From the NCBI GenBank assembly GCA_045801465.1, contig JBJMSU010000057.1, positions 1 through 10,124 of the forward strand: DNA of 10,124 nt, given 5' to 3'. The DNA is from DATFWC01 sp045801465. GTDB taxonomy: Bacteria > Pseudomonadota > Alphaproteobacteria > Rhizobiales > Xanthobacteraceae. Shown piece after piece: positions 1-6,564 of this stretch. The first letter of the stretch is position 1. Each line of letters starts with the position of its first letter. The notes beneath the pieces are model-generated. The model was not told the origin of the DNA. It saw only the letters and a list, made by a program, of their open reading frames with translations, and did no database searches. Both the position numbers and the translations under genes were made by a program.

Positions 1-853
1 GCTCGAGTTTCGCCAAGAGCTTCAGGCGCGATTGCGCCTGGCGCGCCTTGTTGGCCTTGGCGCGGAAGCGGGCCACGAAGGCCTCGATGCGCTTGCGCTC
101 GGCTTCCTGCTCGCGCGCGCGCTTGAGATCGAGCGCCTGTCGCTCGCGGCGCTGGCGCGCGAAGCCCGAGTAGTTGCCGCGATAGAGCGTGAGCTTCCGC
201 CGTTCGAGGTGAAGGATGAAGCCTGCGGCGCTGTCGAGCAGGTCGCGGTCGTGGCTGATCACCAGCACGGTGTGCCGGTAGCGCGCGAGATAATCCTGCA
301 GCCACAGTGTCCCTTCGAGATCGAGGTAGTTGGTGGGCTCGTCCAGCAGCAGGAGATCGGGCTCGGAAAAAAGCAGCGCCGCAAGAGCAACCCGCATCCG
401 CCAGCCGCCGGAAAACGACCCGCACGGCCGCGTCTGATCCTGCGCCGAGAAGCCCAGACCGGCGAGGATCGCTGCCGCCCGCGCCGGTGCGGCGTGAGCG
501 TCGATATCGGCGAGGCGGGCATGAATCTCGCCGATCCGGTGCGGGTCGTGACCCTGTTCGGCGGCGGAGAGCAGTTCGCTGCGCTCGCGGTCGGCGGCCA
601 GCACGATGTCAAGGAGGCTCTGCGGCCCGTCCGGCGCCTCCTGAGCGAGGCGACCGATCCGCGCGCGCTTCGGCAGCACGATGCTTCCGTGTTCGAGGGC
701 GAGCTCGCCGGTGATGGCGCGGAACAACGACGTCTTGCCGGTGCCGTTGCGGCCGACCACGCCCACGCGCGCGCCGGTCGGGATTTGCACCGACGCCCGG
801 TCGATGAGCAGACGCCCTGCCACGCGCAGCGAGAGATCTTCGATGACCAGCAT
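1..853 (-). CDS. ABC-F family ATPase (YheS/Uup-like), 3' part outside the window
   Basis: The minus-strand frame reads from an ATG at 851-853 through the left edge: 284 codons with no stop. It shows a soluble ABC ATPase domain: Walker A GRNGTGKT at residues 34-41, signature SFSGGWRMRV at 146-155, Walker B plus D-loop LLLLDEPTNYLDLE at 167-180, and the H-switch ISHDR near residue 200. A charged Arg/Lys/Glu-rich helical stretch (about 225-284) then matches the inter-domain linker of ABC-F proteins. There are no membrane segments, so this is not a transporter. Family knowledge: ABC-F proteins have two such domains and act at the ribosomal E site as translation factors or, in some branches, antibiotic-resistance factors. 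The second domain should lie beyond base 1. YheS-like versus Uup-like cannot be settled from half the protein. No good Shine-Dalgarno precedes the ATG, but residues 1-10 look like a normal ABC-F start. Confidence 0.93.
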   Translation of the reverse strand, partial: MLVIEDLSLRVAGRLLIDRASVQIPTGARVGVVGRNGTGKTSLFRAITGELALEHGSIVLPKRARIGRLAQEAPDGPQSLLDIVLAADRERSELLSAAEQGHDPHRIGEIHARLADIDAHAAPARAAAILAGLGFSAQDQTRPCGSFSGGWRMRVALAALLFSEPDLLLLDEPTNYLDLEGTLWLQDYLARYRHTVLVISHDRDLLDSAAGFILHLERRKLTLYRGNYSGFARQRRERQALDLKRAREQEAERKRIEAFVARFRAKANKARQAQSRLKLLAKLE

Positions 854-854
854 G

Positions 855-876
855 GGCGGTTTGTGGCGTCACCGCC
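855..876. repeat. Small inverted repeat just upstream of the ABC-F start
   Basis: GGCGGT (855-860) and ACCGCC (871-876) form a perfect 6-bp stem with a 10-nt loop, two bases from the ABC-F start codon. In the transcript it would sit where a ribosome binding site is expected, and no separate Shine-Dalgarno is visible. In GC-rich DNA a 6-bp stem can occur by chance. Confidence 0.25.
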
Positions 877-940
877 TCACCGAATCAAGAGCACGATAAG
901 GCTCGGCAGGTGCGACCCCGCGCCGTGCAGGTGATCGCGG

Positions 941-1201
941 TCAGCCGCGGCTCACGAACGGCTCGACACGCTGGGCATTGCGCACGAACGCGGCCATGAC
1001 GGCAAGCCCGATGAGGAAGAACAGCGCCTGCAAGACATAGACGCCGTAGTGTCCCAAATTGAACAAGCCGGCCGCGGCCCAGCCGCCGGCAAAGGCCGCA
1101 CCGAACACCTCGGCGCCGATCAGAATCGTCGCGCTGACCACGGTGGACACGTTGATCCAGTTGATCCGACGGCTCGGGGGTTGTTTTACGGTTTGATCCA
1201 T
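941..1201 (-). CDS. Small two-helix membrane protein, function unknown
   Basis: This 86-residue protein has a short basic/polar N-terminus (residues 1-16), a hydrophobic Ala/Gly/Val-rich segment at about 17-47, a second helix at about 53-73 (YVLQALFFLIGLAVMAAFV), and a short charged tail. The N-terminus carries two arginines, which suggests it faces the cytoplasm, so both ends would be cytoplasmic. It contains no catalytic or metal-binding motif. The clean two-helix pattern argues that it is coding. It precedes the ABC-F gene on the same strand with an 87-nt gap that shows no clear terminator, so co-transcription is possible. The Shine-Dalgarno before the ATG at 1199-1201 is weak. I recall similar short conserved proteins in Bradyrhizobium-type genomes but cannot name a family. 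Confidence 0.65.
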   Translation of the reverse strand: MDQTVKQPPSRRINWINVSTVVSATILIGAEVFGAAFAGGWAAAGLFNLGHYGVYVLQALFFLIGLAVMAAFVRNAQRVEPFVSRG

Positions 1202-1527
1202 GCGGCGTCTGCTGTGTCAGGCGGACGCAATGTGGGCGAAAGCGGCGGCCGGATCAAGAGGCGGGGAGCCTGCTCAGCAATTCGCCGCAGGTGGTTGGAA
1301 GGACGGACCCGGCCTTGGCTATCCCGCTAAGGACCGACGATTAGGCGTCGGCGGCCGGAGGCGCCGTGCTGTCCTCAGTCTCGACATTGTTGCTGAACAA
1401 GGGCTTAACAAGGCAGGCAGGATCTTAACGCAACAGCCGAGATAGGTCGTCATCCTTTCCGCGCCGTTGACGGAATGAGGGCTGCCGGCCCTTGGTGTTT
1501 GCAGCGCACACAAGCTATCTCAGCCTC
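1202..1527. other. Gene-free region between divergent genes
   Basis: This 326-base stretch lies between the starts of the small membrane protein (leftward) and the Ntn hydrolase (rightward), so it should hold both promoters. I found no convincing -10/-35 pair. A TTGACG at 1467-1472 could be a -35 but has no matching -10 at 17 nt. Two AACAAGG copies and two CTTAAC copies occur between about 1394 and 1430. Short open frames here on both strands have compositions unlike real proteins and no recognisable motif. I see no RNA gene. Confidence 0.5.
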
Positions 1528-3117
1528 ATGGAACTTCATTCTGCCGGACATCACGGCGGCATCGTTGCTGCGCCGCATTACGCCGCCGCGCAAGCCGGAC
1601 GCGACATCCTCGGCGAGGGCGCCAACGCGCTCGAGGCGATGATCGCCATGGCGGCGGCCATTGCCGCCGTCTACCCGCACATGAACCATATTGGCGGCGA
1701 CGGCTTCTGGTTGTTCCGTCACGGCTCCGGCCGTGTGCGCGTGATCGATGCCGCCGGGTTTGCGGGCGAGCGCGCCCGCCGCGAGCTCTATCGCCACCAT
1801 GAGGTGATCCCGCCGCGCGGCCCGCTCGCGGCGCTGACGGTTCCGGGCGCGGTCGGCGGATGGGCGCTCGCGCACGAAGCCTCGCGCGCGTTCGGCGGAA
1901 AGCTGCCGCTCGATGCGCTGTTCGCGCCGGCCATTCGCCACGCGCGCGAAGGCTATGTGGTGACTCGCAGTCAAGCCCGGCTGACCGGCGAGAAGCTCGC
2001 CGAGCTCAACGACGTGCCCGGCTTCGCGTCCATGTTCCTGAGCGAGGGAAAAGCGCCGGCCGAAGGCGCGGTGCTCCGGCAGGCGGCGCTGGCCGATACC
2101 ATCGACCATCTCGCCCATGTCGGGCTCGACGACTTCTATCGCGGCGACGTCGGGCGCGAGATGGCGGCAGACCTGGAACGGATCGGCAGCCCGATCACGC
2201 GCGGCGATCTTGAACGCTATCGCGCGCGTCTGCGCGACCCGCTGGAACTGAAGTTGGCATCGGCGACGCTCTACAACACACCGCCGCCCACCCAGGGGCT
2301 CGCATCCTTGATCATTCTCGGCCTGTTCGAGCGACTGGCCATCACGCAGGCCGACGGTTTCGATCATATCCACGGCTTGGTGGAGGCGACCAAGCGCGCC
2401 TTCCGCATCCGCGATCGCTACGTCACCGACGAGGACCGGCTGCCTCATCCACCCGACCGGTACCTGGTGCCGGCATTTCTCGACGCCGAGGCGTTGAAGA
2501 TCGATCGCCGCAAGGCGGCCGCATGGCCGCTGCGGTGGGGCGAAGGTGACACGGTATGGATGGGGGCCGCGGACCGCGACGGCCTGGTCGTCTCCTATGT
2601 CCAGTCGCTCTATTGGGAGTTCGGCTCCGGCTGCGTGCTGCCGCGGACTGGTGTCCTGATGCAGAACCGCGGCGCGAGCTTCTCGCTCGATCCGGACGCC
2701 TTGAACGCGCTCGCGCCCGGGCGCCGTCCGTTCCACACCCTCAATCCGGCGCTCGCCGTGCTCAAGGACGGACGAGTCGTCGCCTACGGCAGCATGGGCG
2801 GTGACGGCCAGCCGCAGACGCAGGCCGCCGTTTTCACCCGCCATGTCTCGTTTGGGCAGACGCTTGCCGACGCGATCGACCGGCCACGTTGGCTGCTCGG
2901 TCGCACCTGGGGGTCGGAGCGCACCAGTCTTCGGCTCGAGTCTCGCTTTGACGAGGGCGTGATCGATCGTCTGCAATCGGCAGGTCACGAGATTGAGGTC
3001 GTGCCTGAGCCTTATTCGGATCTCATGGGCCACGCCGGCGCGGTGGTGCGTCATCGCAACGGCACATTCGAGGGTGCGCATGACCCGCGCGCCGACGGCG
3101 GCGCCACGGGCCTGTGA
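1528..3117 (+). CDS. Gamma-glutamyltransferase-family Ntn hydrolase, HpxW (oxamate amidohydrolase)-like
   Basis: The 529-residue protein has the GGT fold order: an N-terminal NHIGGDGFW segment (the GGT family's Gly-rich GIGGGGF region), then a DTVWMGAAD block whose Thr342 aligns with the autoprocessing nucleophile (Thr391 of E. coli GGT). Self-cleavage there would give subunits of about 341 and 188 residues, normal for the family. There is no signal peptide, so it is probably cytoplasmic. Two features argue against a true GGT. The TTH of the processing site reads TVW, and the Arg that binds the glutamyl carboxylate (DFRE in E. coli) is replaced (DAAG, residues 74-77). HpxW-type enzymes, which hydrolyse oxamate in purine degradation, are the better comparison; this subfamily choice is inference. 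The ATG at 1528 is preferred because the GGT-like sequence begins there. TTG 1492, with GAGG upstream, is an alternative adding 12 residues. Confidence 0.85.
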   Translation: MELHSAGHHGGIVAAPHYAAAQAGRDILGEGANALEAMIAMAAAIAAVYPHMNHIGGDGFWLFRHGSGRVRVIDAAGFAGERARRELYRHHEVIPPRGPLAALTVPGAVGGWALAHEASRAFGGKLPLDALFAPAIRHAREGYVVTRSQARLTGEKLAELNDVPGFASMFLSEGKAPAEGAVLRQAALADTIDHLAHVGLDDFYRGDVGREMAADLERIGSPITRGDLERYRARLRDPLELKLASATLYNTPPPTQGLASLIILGLFERLAITQADGFDHIHGLVEATKRAFRIRDRYVTDEDRLPHPPDRYLVPAFLDAEALKIDRRKAAAWPLRWGEGDTVWMGAADRDGLVVSYVQSLYWEFGSGCVLPRTGVLMQNRGASFSLDPDALNALAPGRRPFHTLNPALAVLKDGRVVAYGSMGGDGQPQTQAAVFTRHVSFGQTLADAIDRPRWLLGRTWGSERTSLRLESRFDEGVIDRLQSAGHEIEVVPEPYSDLMGHAGAVVRHRNGTFEGAHDPRADGGATGL

Positions 3118-3131
3118 TCTCCCGGGTGGCG

Positions 3132-4103
3132 TTAGATCGCTTTGGTGAAGCCGTACAGCTCTTCGGGATTCTCCACCAGGATGCGGCGGCGGATCGCCAC
3201 GTCCGGCGCCCATTCGGCGAGCAGATCGAACAGCACGGCATCGTTCGGCTTGTGGTCGGCAGTCTCGGTCGGATGCGGCCAGTCGCTTCCCCACAGCATC
3301 CGCTCCGGTGCTGCTTTGATATAGGCCTGAGCCACCTTGGTGGCATCCGCGTACGTGGGCGCGCCAACCTTGGTATCGATGTAAGCGCCGGATACTTTGA
3401 TCCACGTGCTGCCCTGGTCGATGAGCCGGCGAATGATCTTGAAGGCTGGATGATCGGTGCCGTCCGGCTGCGGCAGGCGTCCCATATGATCGAACACGAT
3501 CGGCGAGGGAAGGCGTTGCCACAGCTCTTCGGCGGCGACGATCTGATCGGCCCGCATGTGAATCTGCACGTGCCAGCCGAGATCGTTCACGCGCTTCGAC
3601 AACGGCTCGATCATGTCGATCGTCGTGGTGGCGGTGTTGGGATCGAACTGGGTGAAGCGGAGGCCGCGAATACCTCCATCCGCCAGGGACTTCAGCTCGG
3701 CGTCCGTAATCGTCGGATGAACAACGGCCACTCCGCGCGCCTCGGCACCGAGCTGGGCGACCGCGTCGAGGGTGACGCGATTGTCGGTGACATAGGCCGC
3801 CGGCGTAACGACGACAGTCCGGGTCGTGCCGATCCGCTGTTGCAGCAGGCGGTACTCGGCAACGCCTGCGTTCGTCTGCAGCCGCGACCCGGGCCGAAGC
3901 GGCGGAAAACGCTCGGCGTCATAGACGTGCATGTGGCAGTCGCAGGCATTTGCCGGTGCCTTGAGCTTCGGCGTCTCGGTGCCGGAGGAATTCGGCACTG
4001 CGTTCTGCGCATGGGTCTCTTGCGTCCAAAGGGCGCGTGTTGCCGCCAAGGCGGCGATCCCGCCCTTGAGAAAGTTTCGGCGATTCATCGCGTCGGAGTT
4101 CAT
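3132..4103 (-). CDS. Tat-exported amidohydrolase-2 family protein (LigI / D-galactarolactone isomerase-like)
   Basis: The 323-residue protein begins with a twin-arginine signal, NRRNFLKGG (residues 7-15), followed by an Ala-rich hydrophobic stretch and an AQ/AxA-like site near 30-33, so it is probably folded in the cytoplasm and exported to the periplasm. The mature part is an amidohydrolase TIM barrel: HMH at 57-59, His182 (IHMRAD), His206 (FDHMGR) and Asp274 (GSDWPHP) are the expected metal and catalytic positions. The CDCHMHVYD start and the TDN and GVAVV segments resemble 2-pyrone-4,6-dicarboxylate lactonase (LigI) and D-galactarolactone isomerase, which act on lactones. The actual substrate is unknown. 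GGGAGG (minus strand, 4111-4116) lies 7 nt before this ATG and decides the start over Met6. The gene converges with the Ntn hydrolase gene, with only 14 bases between the stops. Confidence 0.9.
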   Translation of the reverse strand: MNSDAMNRRNFLKGGIAALAATRALWTQETHAQNAVPNSSGTETPKLKAPANACDCHMHVYDAERFPPLRPGSRLQTNAGVAEYRLLQQRIGTTRTVVVTPAAYVTDNRVTLDAVAQLGAEARGVAVVHPTITDAELKSLADGGIRGLRFTQFDPNTATTTIDMIEPLSKRVNDLGWHVQIHMRADQIVAAEELWQRLPSPIVFDHMGRLPQPDGTDHPAFKIIRRLIDQGSTWIKVSGAYIDTKVGAPTYADATKVAQAYIKAAPERMLWGSDWPHPTETADHKPNDAVLFDLLAEWAPDVAIRRRILVENPEELYGFTKAI

Positions 4104-4110
4104 GGAGCGT

Positions 4111-4116
4111 CCTCCC
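4111..4116 (-). promoter_or_regulatory. Ribosome binding site of the Tat amidohydrolase
   Basis: GGGAGG on the minus strand lies 7 nt from the ATG at 4101-4103. It supports that start rather than the in-frame ATG five codons later. Confidence 0.75.
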
Positions 4117-4178
4117 GATCCGGGAGCCGTGAGAGCTTCGGACGAGATCTCGCTCGCACCGGCTCGCGCTCATCGTGC

Positions 4179-4207
4179 ATTCTACGCGCCGGCGACCTAT
4201 ATGTCTG
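4179..4207 (-). promoter_or_regulatory. Candidate sigma-70-type promoter for the Tat amidohydrolase
   Basis: Read on the minus strand, CAGACA (4202-4207) and TAGAAT (4179-4184) are separated by 17 nt. They match the TTGACA/TATAAT consensus at 4 of 6 and 5 of 6 positions. The leader would be about 70 nt. This is consensus matching only. Confidence 0.35.
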
Positions 4208-4283
4208 CAACCCTGGACCGGTGGCCGGCGTGCCTCCCTTCCGCCCAACTCCGTGCTATGTTCGCCCGTGCCGCTTCGTTTAC

Positions 4284-4287
4284 AGGA
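4284..4287 (+). promoter_or_regulatory. Ribosome binding site deciding the DUF1007 gene start
   Basis: AGGA at 4284-4287 is 6 nt before the ATG at 4294. The frame stays open further upstream, but that part lies antisense to the amidohydrolase gene. The signal peptide begins exactly at this ATG. Confidence 0.6.
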
Positions 4288-4293
4288 CAGATC

Positions 4294-4941
4294 ATGACTG
4301 AACGCCGCCGTCTGCTCGTGTTCTCGCTGGTTGCTTCGCTTTTGGTCGCGGCGAGCGGCCGCGCCGAAGCCCATCCGCATGTCTGGGTGACGGTGAAGAG
4401 CGAAGTCGTTTATGCAGCCGACGGATCGGTGACCGGCGTGCGTCATGCCTGGACGTTCGACGACATGTTCTCGGCCTTCGCCACGCAGGGGCTCGATGCC
4501 AAGAAGAAAGGCGAATTCACGCGCGAGGAGCTGGCGCCGCTGGCCGAGGTCAACGTGACCTCGCTGAAGGAATTCGATTTCTTCACCTATGCGAAAGTCG
4601 ACGGCAAGAAGACACCGTTCGCCGAGCCGGTCGATTACTACCTCGATTACAAGGACAACGTACTGACCCTCAACTTCATTCTTCCGCTGAAAACGCCGGT
4701 CAAATCGAAGAGCCTGCAGCTCGACATCTACGATCCGACCTATTTCGTCGACTTCTCCTTCGCCGAGAAGGAGCCGGTTGCGCTCAAAGGGGCGCCGTCC
4801 GCCTGCAAGCTCGCCGTGCTGCGGCCGAACGAGTCCACGGCCGACGGCCGTCAGGTCGGCGAAGGCTTTTTCAATTCGCTGACCTCGTCCAGCAACTATG
4901 GCGCCCAATTCGCCAACAAGATTTCCGTGACATGCCCGTGA
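4294..4941 (+). CDS. DUF1007 family exported protein, partner of the NicO metal permease
   Basis: The 215-residue protein starts with a classical signal peptide: TERRR, a hydrophobic core LLVFSLVASLLVAA, and a cleavage site after AEA (residue 26). The mature protein would begin His-Pro-His-Val-Trp, the conserved opening of the DUF1007 family as I know it. The rest (HAWTFDDMFSAF at 51-62, a long beta-rich part, Cys171 and Cys214 that could pair in the periplasm) fits DUF1007 along its length. Family knowledge: DUF1007 genes sit beside NicO/RcnA-like nickel/cobalt transporters, and a periplasmic metal-delivery role is proposed but not proven. Here the stop overlaps the start of the NicO gene by 10 nt, so the two are almost certainly translationally coupled. 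The role in capturing Co or Ni for the permease is inference. Confidence 0.9.
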   Translation: MTERRRLLVFSLVASLLVAASGRAEAHPHVWVTVKSEVVYAADGSVTGVRHAWTFDDMFSAFATQGLDAKKKGEFTREELAPLAEVNVTSLKEFDFFTYAKVDGKKTPFAEPVDYYLDYKDNVLTLNFILPLKTPVKSKSLQLDIYDPTYFVDFSFAEKEPVALKGAPSACKLAVLRPNESTADGRQVGEGFFNSLTSSSNYGAQFANKISVTCP

Positions 4942-6026
4942 CATCATCGCGTCCGCGCCGCGGGAACGTCGATCTCGTCATCCTGGTTGTGGGCCTGGTG
5001 CTGCTGGCGGGCCTTATCGATACGGCTCTTGCCCAGACCTCGCCCTTCGGCGTCGGCCGCCCGCCGGCTGCCCCGCCGCCACCCGCCGCCGATGGGATCG
5101 TCGGCTGGCTGCTCGCCAAGCAGGCGGAATTCTACCGTGGTCTCTCCAGCCTGATCCGCGCCGCCAAGGCGGATGGCAGCGCGGTGTGGGGCCTGCTCGG
5201 TCTGTCGTTCCTGTACGGCGTGTTCCACGCCGCCGGTCCCGGCCACGGCAAAGCGGTAATCTCGTCCTATGTCGTCGCCAACGAGGAGACGTGGCGGCGC
5301 GGCGTGGTCCTGTCCTTCGCCTCGGCGCTGTTGCAGGCGATCGTCGCGGTCGCCGTCGTCGGCATTGCGGCGGTGCTTCTGAATGCGACCGCCAAGACGA
5401 TGGGCGAAGCCGTGCGCTGGATCGAGATCGTCAGCTACGCGCTCATTGCCGTCGTCGGGGCGCGGCTCTTGTGGACCAAAGGTCGGGCCTTCGTTGCCGC
5501 ACTGCATCCGGTCATGAGCCCAGGCCCGATGCTGGCTGCAGCCGGCGCCGCTGTCGTTCCGGTGCATGATCATCACCATGACCATGGTCATGGCGGTCAT
5601 CACCATCACGATCACGCCGAGCCTCATGTGCACGATGAGTCGTGCGGTCACAGTCACGGGCCGGAGCCGAAGGATCTGTCCGGACCGGGCGGCTGGCAGC
5701 GCGGGCTTGCGGCCATTGTGGCCGTCGGCTTGCGTCCGTGCTCGGGCGCCATCCTGGTGCTGGTGTTCGCGCTCGCGCAGGGGCTGTTCTGGGCCGGTGT
5801 CGCGGCGACCTTCGTGATGGGCTTGGGGACTGCCATTACGGTCGCCGCTATCGCCTCATTGGCCGTGGGCGCCAGGGCTGTGGCGGCAAAATTCGCACAT
5901 GGGCGCAGCGGCTACGGCGAATTGGCATTGCGCGGTATCGAGGTCGCCGCCGCGGCGCTCGTGCTTGCGTTCGGCGTCCTGCTCCTCATGGGCTACATGG
6001 TCAGCGAGCGCATGTTCGCGGTGTGA
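4932..6026 (+). CDS. NicO-family nickel/cobalt permease with His-rich loop
   Basis: The 364-residue integral membrane protein has about six further hydrophobic segments after an N-terminal helix (residues 14-34, possibly a signal anchor). The NicO signatures are present: FHAAGPGHGK at 98-107 and GLRPCSGA at 266-273, both proposed metal-path elements. Between the two halves, residues 212-242 form a cytosolic or periplasmic loop with 15 histidines plus Cys238 (for example HDHHHDHGH and HHHHDH). It is typical of Ni/Co carriers and may buffer or gate metal. The start overlaps the DUF1007 gene by 10 nt. The stop is one base from the end of the convergent nitrile hydratase operon, whose enzyme is of the cobalt type, so cobalt import is the likely job. 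The related RcnA proteins export metal, so direction is not proven by sequence. No metal-responsive operator or cobalamin riboswitch is evident upstream. Confidence 0.92.
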   Translation: MPVTSSRPRRGNVDLVILVVGLVLLAGLIDTALAQTSPFGVGRPPAAPPPPAADGIVGWLLAKQAEFYRGLSSLIRAAKADGSAVWGLLGLSFLYGVFHAAGPGHGKAVISSYVVANEETWRRGVVLSFASALLQAIVAVAVVGIAAVLLNATAKTMGEAVRWIEIVSYALIAVVGARLLWTKGRAFVAALHPVMSPGPMLAAAGAAVVPVHDHHHDHGHGGHHHHDHAEPHVHDESCGHSHGPEPKDLSGPGGWQRGLAAIVAVGLRPCSGAILVLVFALAQGLFWAGVAATFVMGLGTAITVAAIASLAVGARAVAAKFAHGRSGYGELALRGIEVAAAALVLAFGVLLLMGYMVSERMFAV

Positions 6027-6027
6027 T

Positions 6028-6444
6028 CTACGCGAAATCCTCCGGCTTGAGCTCGATCGGCGCGCCGTGCGGCGTGCGGTCGGCCGCATGATCCCAGGCG
6101 TCGTGGTAGCGCCGCAAGGTCGCCGCGTCGGTGATGCCCTTGTCGGCGATGATGCGTTCGAGCGCGTTGAGCCAGTGATGGTAATAAGTCTCGCCGGTGT
6201 CGGGATCGCCCGCTTGTTGAGCGCGCTTGATCTCGGCTGACAGCATGGCCGCCCATTCCGGCCAAGTGAACAGCCCGCGCTCGTGCAAGGCGAGCGCCAT
6301 GGCGAAAGCCTGCGCCTCCCACGGCTCGCGGAACACCGGCCCGTCGCTGTCGCGCGGGATGCTGGCGACGTCCTCGGTCGCGCGGCGCGCGGCTTCTTGG
6401 TCATTCCGGCCGAGCGAGCGCAGCGAGCGAGTGCCGGAATCCAT
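6028..6444 (-). CDS. Nitrile hydratase activator/accessory protein (beta-N-terminal-like) with repeat-encoded N-terminus
   Basis: The 138-residue protein matches the small activators of Co-type nitrile hydratase. After EAARRATEDV come GPVFREPWEAQAFAM (35-49), RGLFTWPEWA (56-65), GDPDTGETYYHHW (79-91) and a C-terminal HGAPIELKPEDF. The fold resembles the N-terminal half of the beta subunit. Family knowledge: such proteins hold the alpha subunit and help insert cobalt by subunit swapping. The start is the ATG at 6442-6444, which has AGGAG 8 nt upstream. Residues 2-15 are encoded by a palindromic repeat, and no start codon exists between that repeat and the conserved part, so translation must begin in or before it. 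The frame is open upstream to 6525, but that extension overlaps a nuclease remnant. The gene lies 120 nt after the beta gene, instead of being tightly coupled. Confidence 0.85.
   Translation of the reverse strand: MDSGTRSLRSLGRNDQEAARRATEDVASIPRDSDGPVFREPWEAQAFAMALALHERGLFTWPEWAAMLSAEIKRAQQAGDPDTGETYYHHWLNALERIIADKGITDAATLRRYHDAWDHAADRTPHGAPIELKPEDFA
6400..6444. repeat. REP-like palindromic element inside the activator gene
   Basis: ATTCCGGC (6403-6410) and GCCGGAAT (6433-6440) form a perfect 8-bp inverted repeat around a 22-nt centre that holds two copies of CGAGCGAG (6411-6418 and 6424-6431). The borders GTC and CCAT match the GTCATTCCGG...CCGGAATCCAT repeats I know from Bradyrhizobium-like genomes. 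On the minus strand the element reads ATGGATTCCGGC... and encodes 14 in-frame residues after Met. Only one clear copy lies in this window, so its dispersed nature is recalled, not shown here. Confidence 0.7.
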
Positions 6445-6452
6445 AGCCACCG

Positions 6453-6457
6453 CTCCT
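6453..6457 (-). promoter_or_regulatory. Ribosome binding site of the activator gene
   Basis: AGGAG on the minus strand lies 8 nt before the ATG at 6442-6444. It begins just after the stop codon of the GIY-YIG remnant (TGA, 6459-6461) and supports Met at 6444 as the real start, with the palindrome translated. Confidence 0.65.
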
Positions 6458-6458
6458 C

Positions 6459-6542
6459 TCAGATGAGACCGATCGACAAATCGGTCCACTCGGGATTGTG
6501 GCGCTCGATCAGTCGTATCTTCCATTCCCGGTGCTTAATGCG
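6459..6542 (-). pseudogene. C-terminal remnant of a GIY-YIG nuclease family gene
   Basis: The minus-strand frame ending at the TGA 6459-6461 reads RIKHREWKIRLIERHNPEWT followed by DLSIGLI and stop. This matches the typical C-terminal end of short bacterial GIY-YIG proteins (an IKxWxRxWKxxLIExxNPxWxDL pattern), with two residues apparently missing between IKH and REW. The catalytic GIY...YIG half is absent: further upstream the frame runs into the beta-subunit gene. It is therefore a dead fragment of about 27 codons, stranded between the beta and activator genes. The family assignment is from pattern memory on a short piece, so moderate confidence. Confidence 0.6.
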
Positions 6543-6564
6543 GCTCGCCCGGAACGACACAGAG

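Noticed and set aside
32..934. 300-codon plus-strand open frame opposite the ABC-F gene
   Set aside because: The minus strand gives an unmistakable ABC-F ATPase with Walker A, signature and Walker B motifs; this frame has no domain.
1200..1445. 81-codon plus-strand frame, and a 64-codon minus-strand frame at 1319-1513, in the gene-free region
   Set aside because: They have no ribosome binding site, no motif, biased Arg/Gly/Ala composition and no sign of a membrane or folded domain.
3115..3134. Terminator between the convergent Ntn hydrolase and amidohydrolase genes
   Set aside because: Only 14 bases separate the stops, and no stable stem with a T-tract is visible there.
1450..3522. 690-codon minus-strand open frame opposite the Ntn hydrolase
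   Set aside because: The opposite strand encodes a complete recognisable GGT-fold enzyme, and this frame is Arg/His-rich with no family motif. Long antisense frames are expected in GC-rich DNA.
3931..4293. Upstream in-frame extension of the DUF1007 gene
   Set aside because: It runs antisense through the amidohydrolase gene, and both the signal peptide and the AGGA site place the start at 4294.
5565..5660. CAT/CAC-rich repetitive DNA resembling a tandem repeat
   Set aside because: It is explained by the His-rich loop codons of the permease; there is no exact repeat unit.
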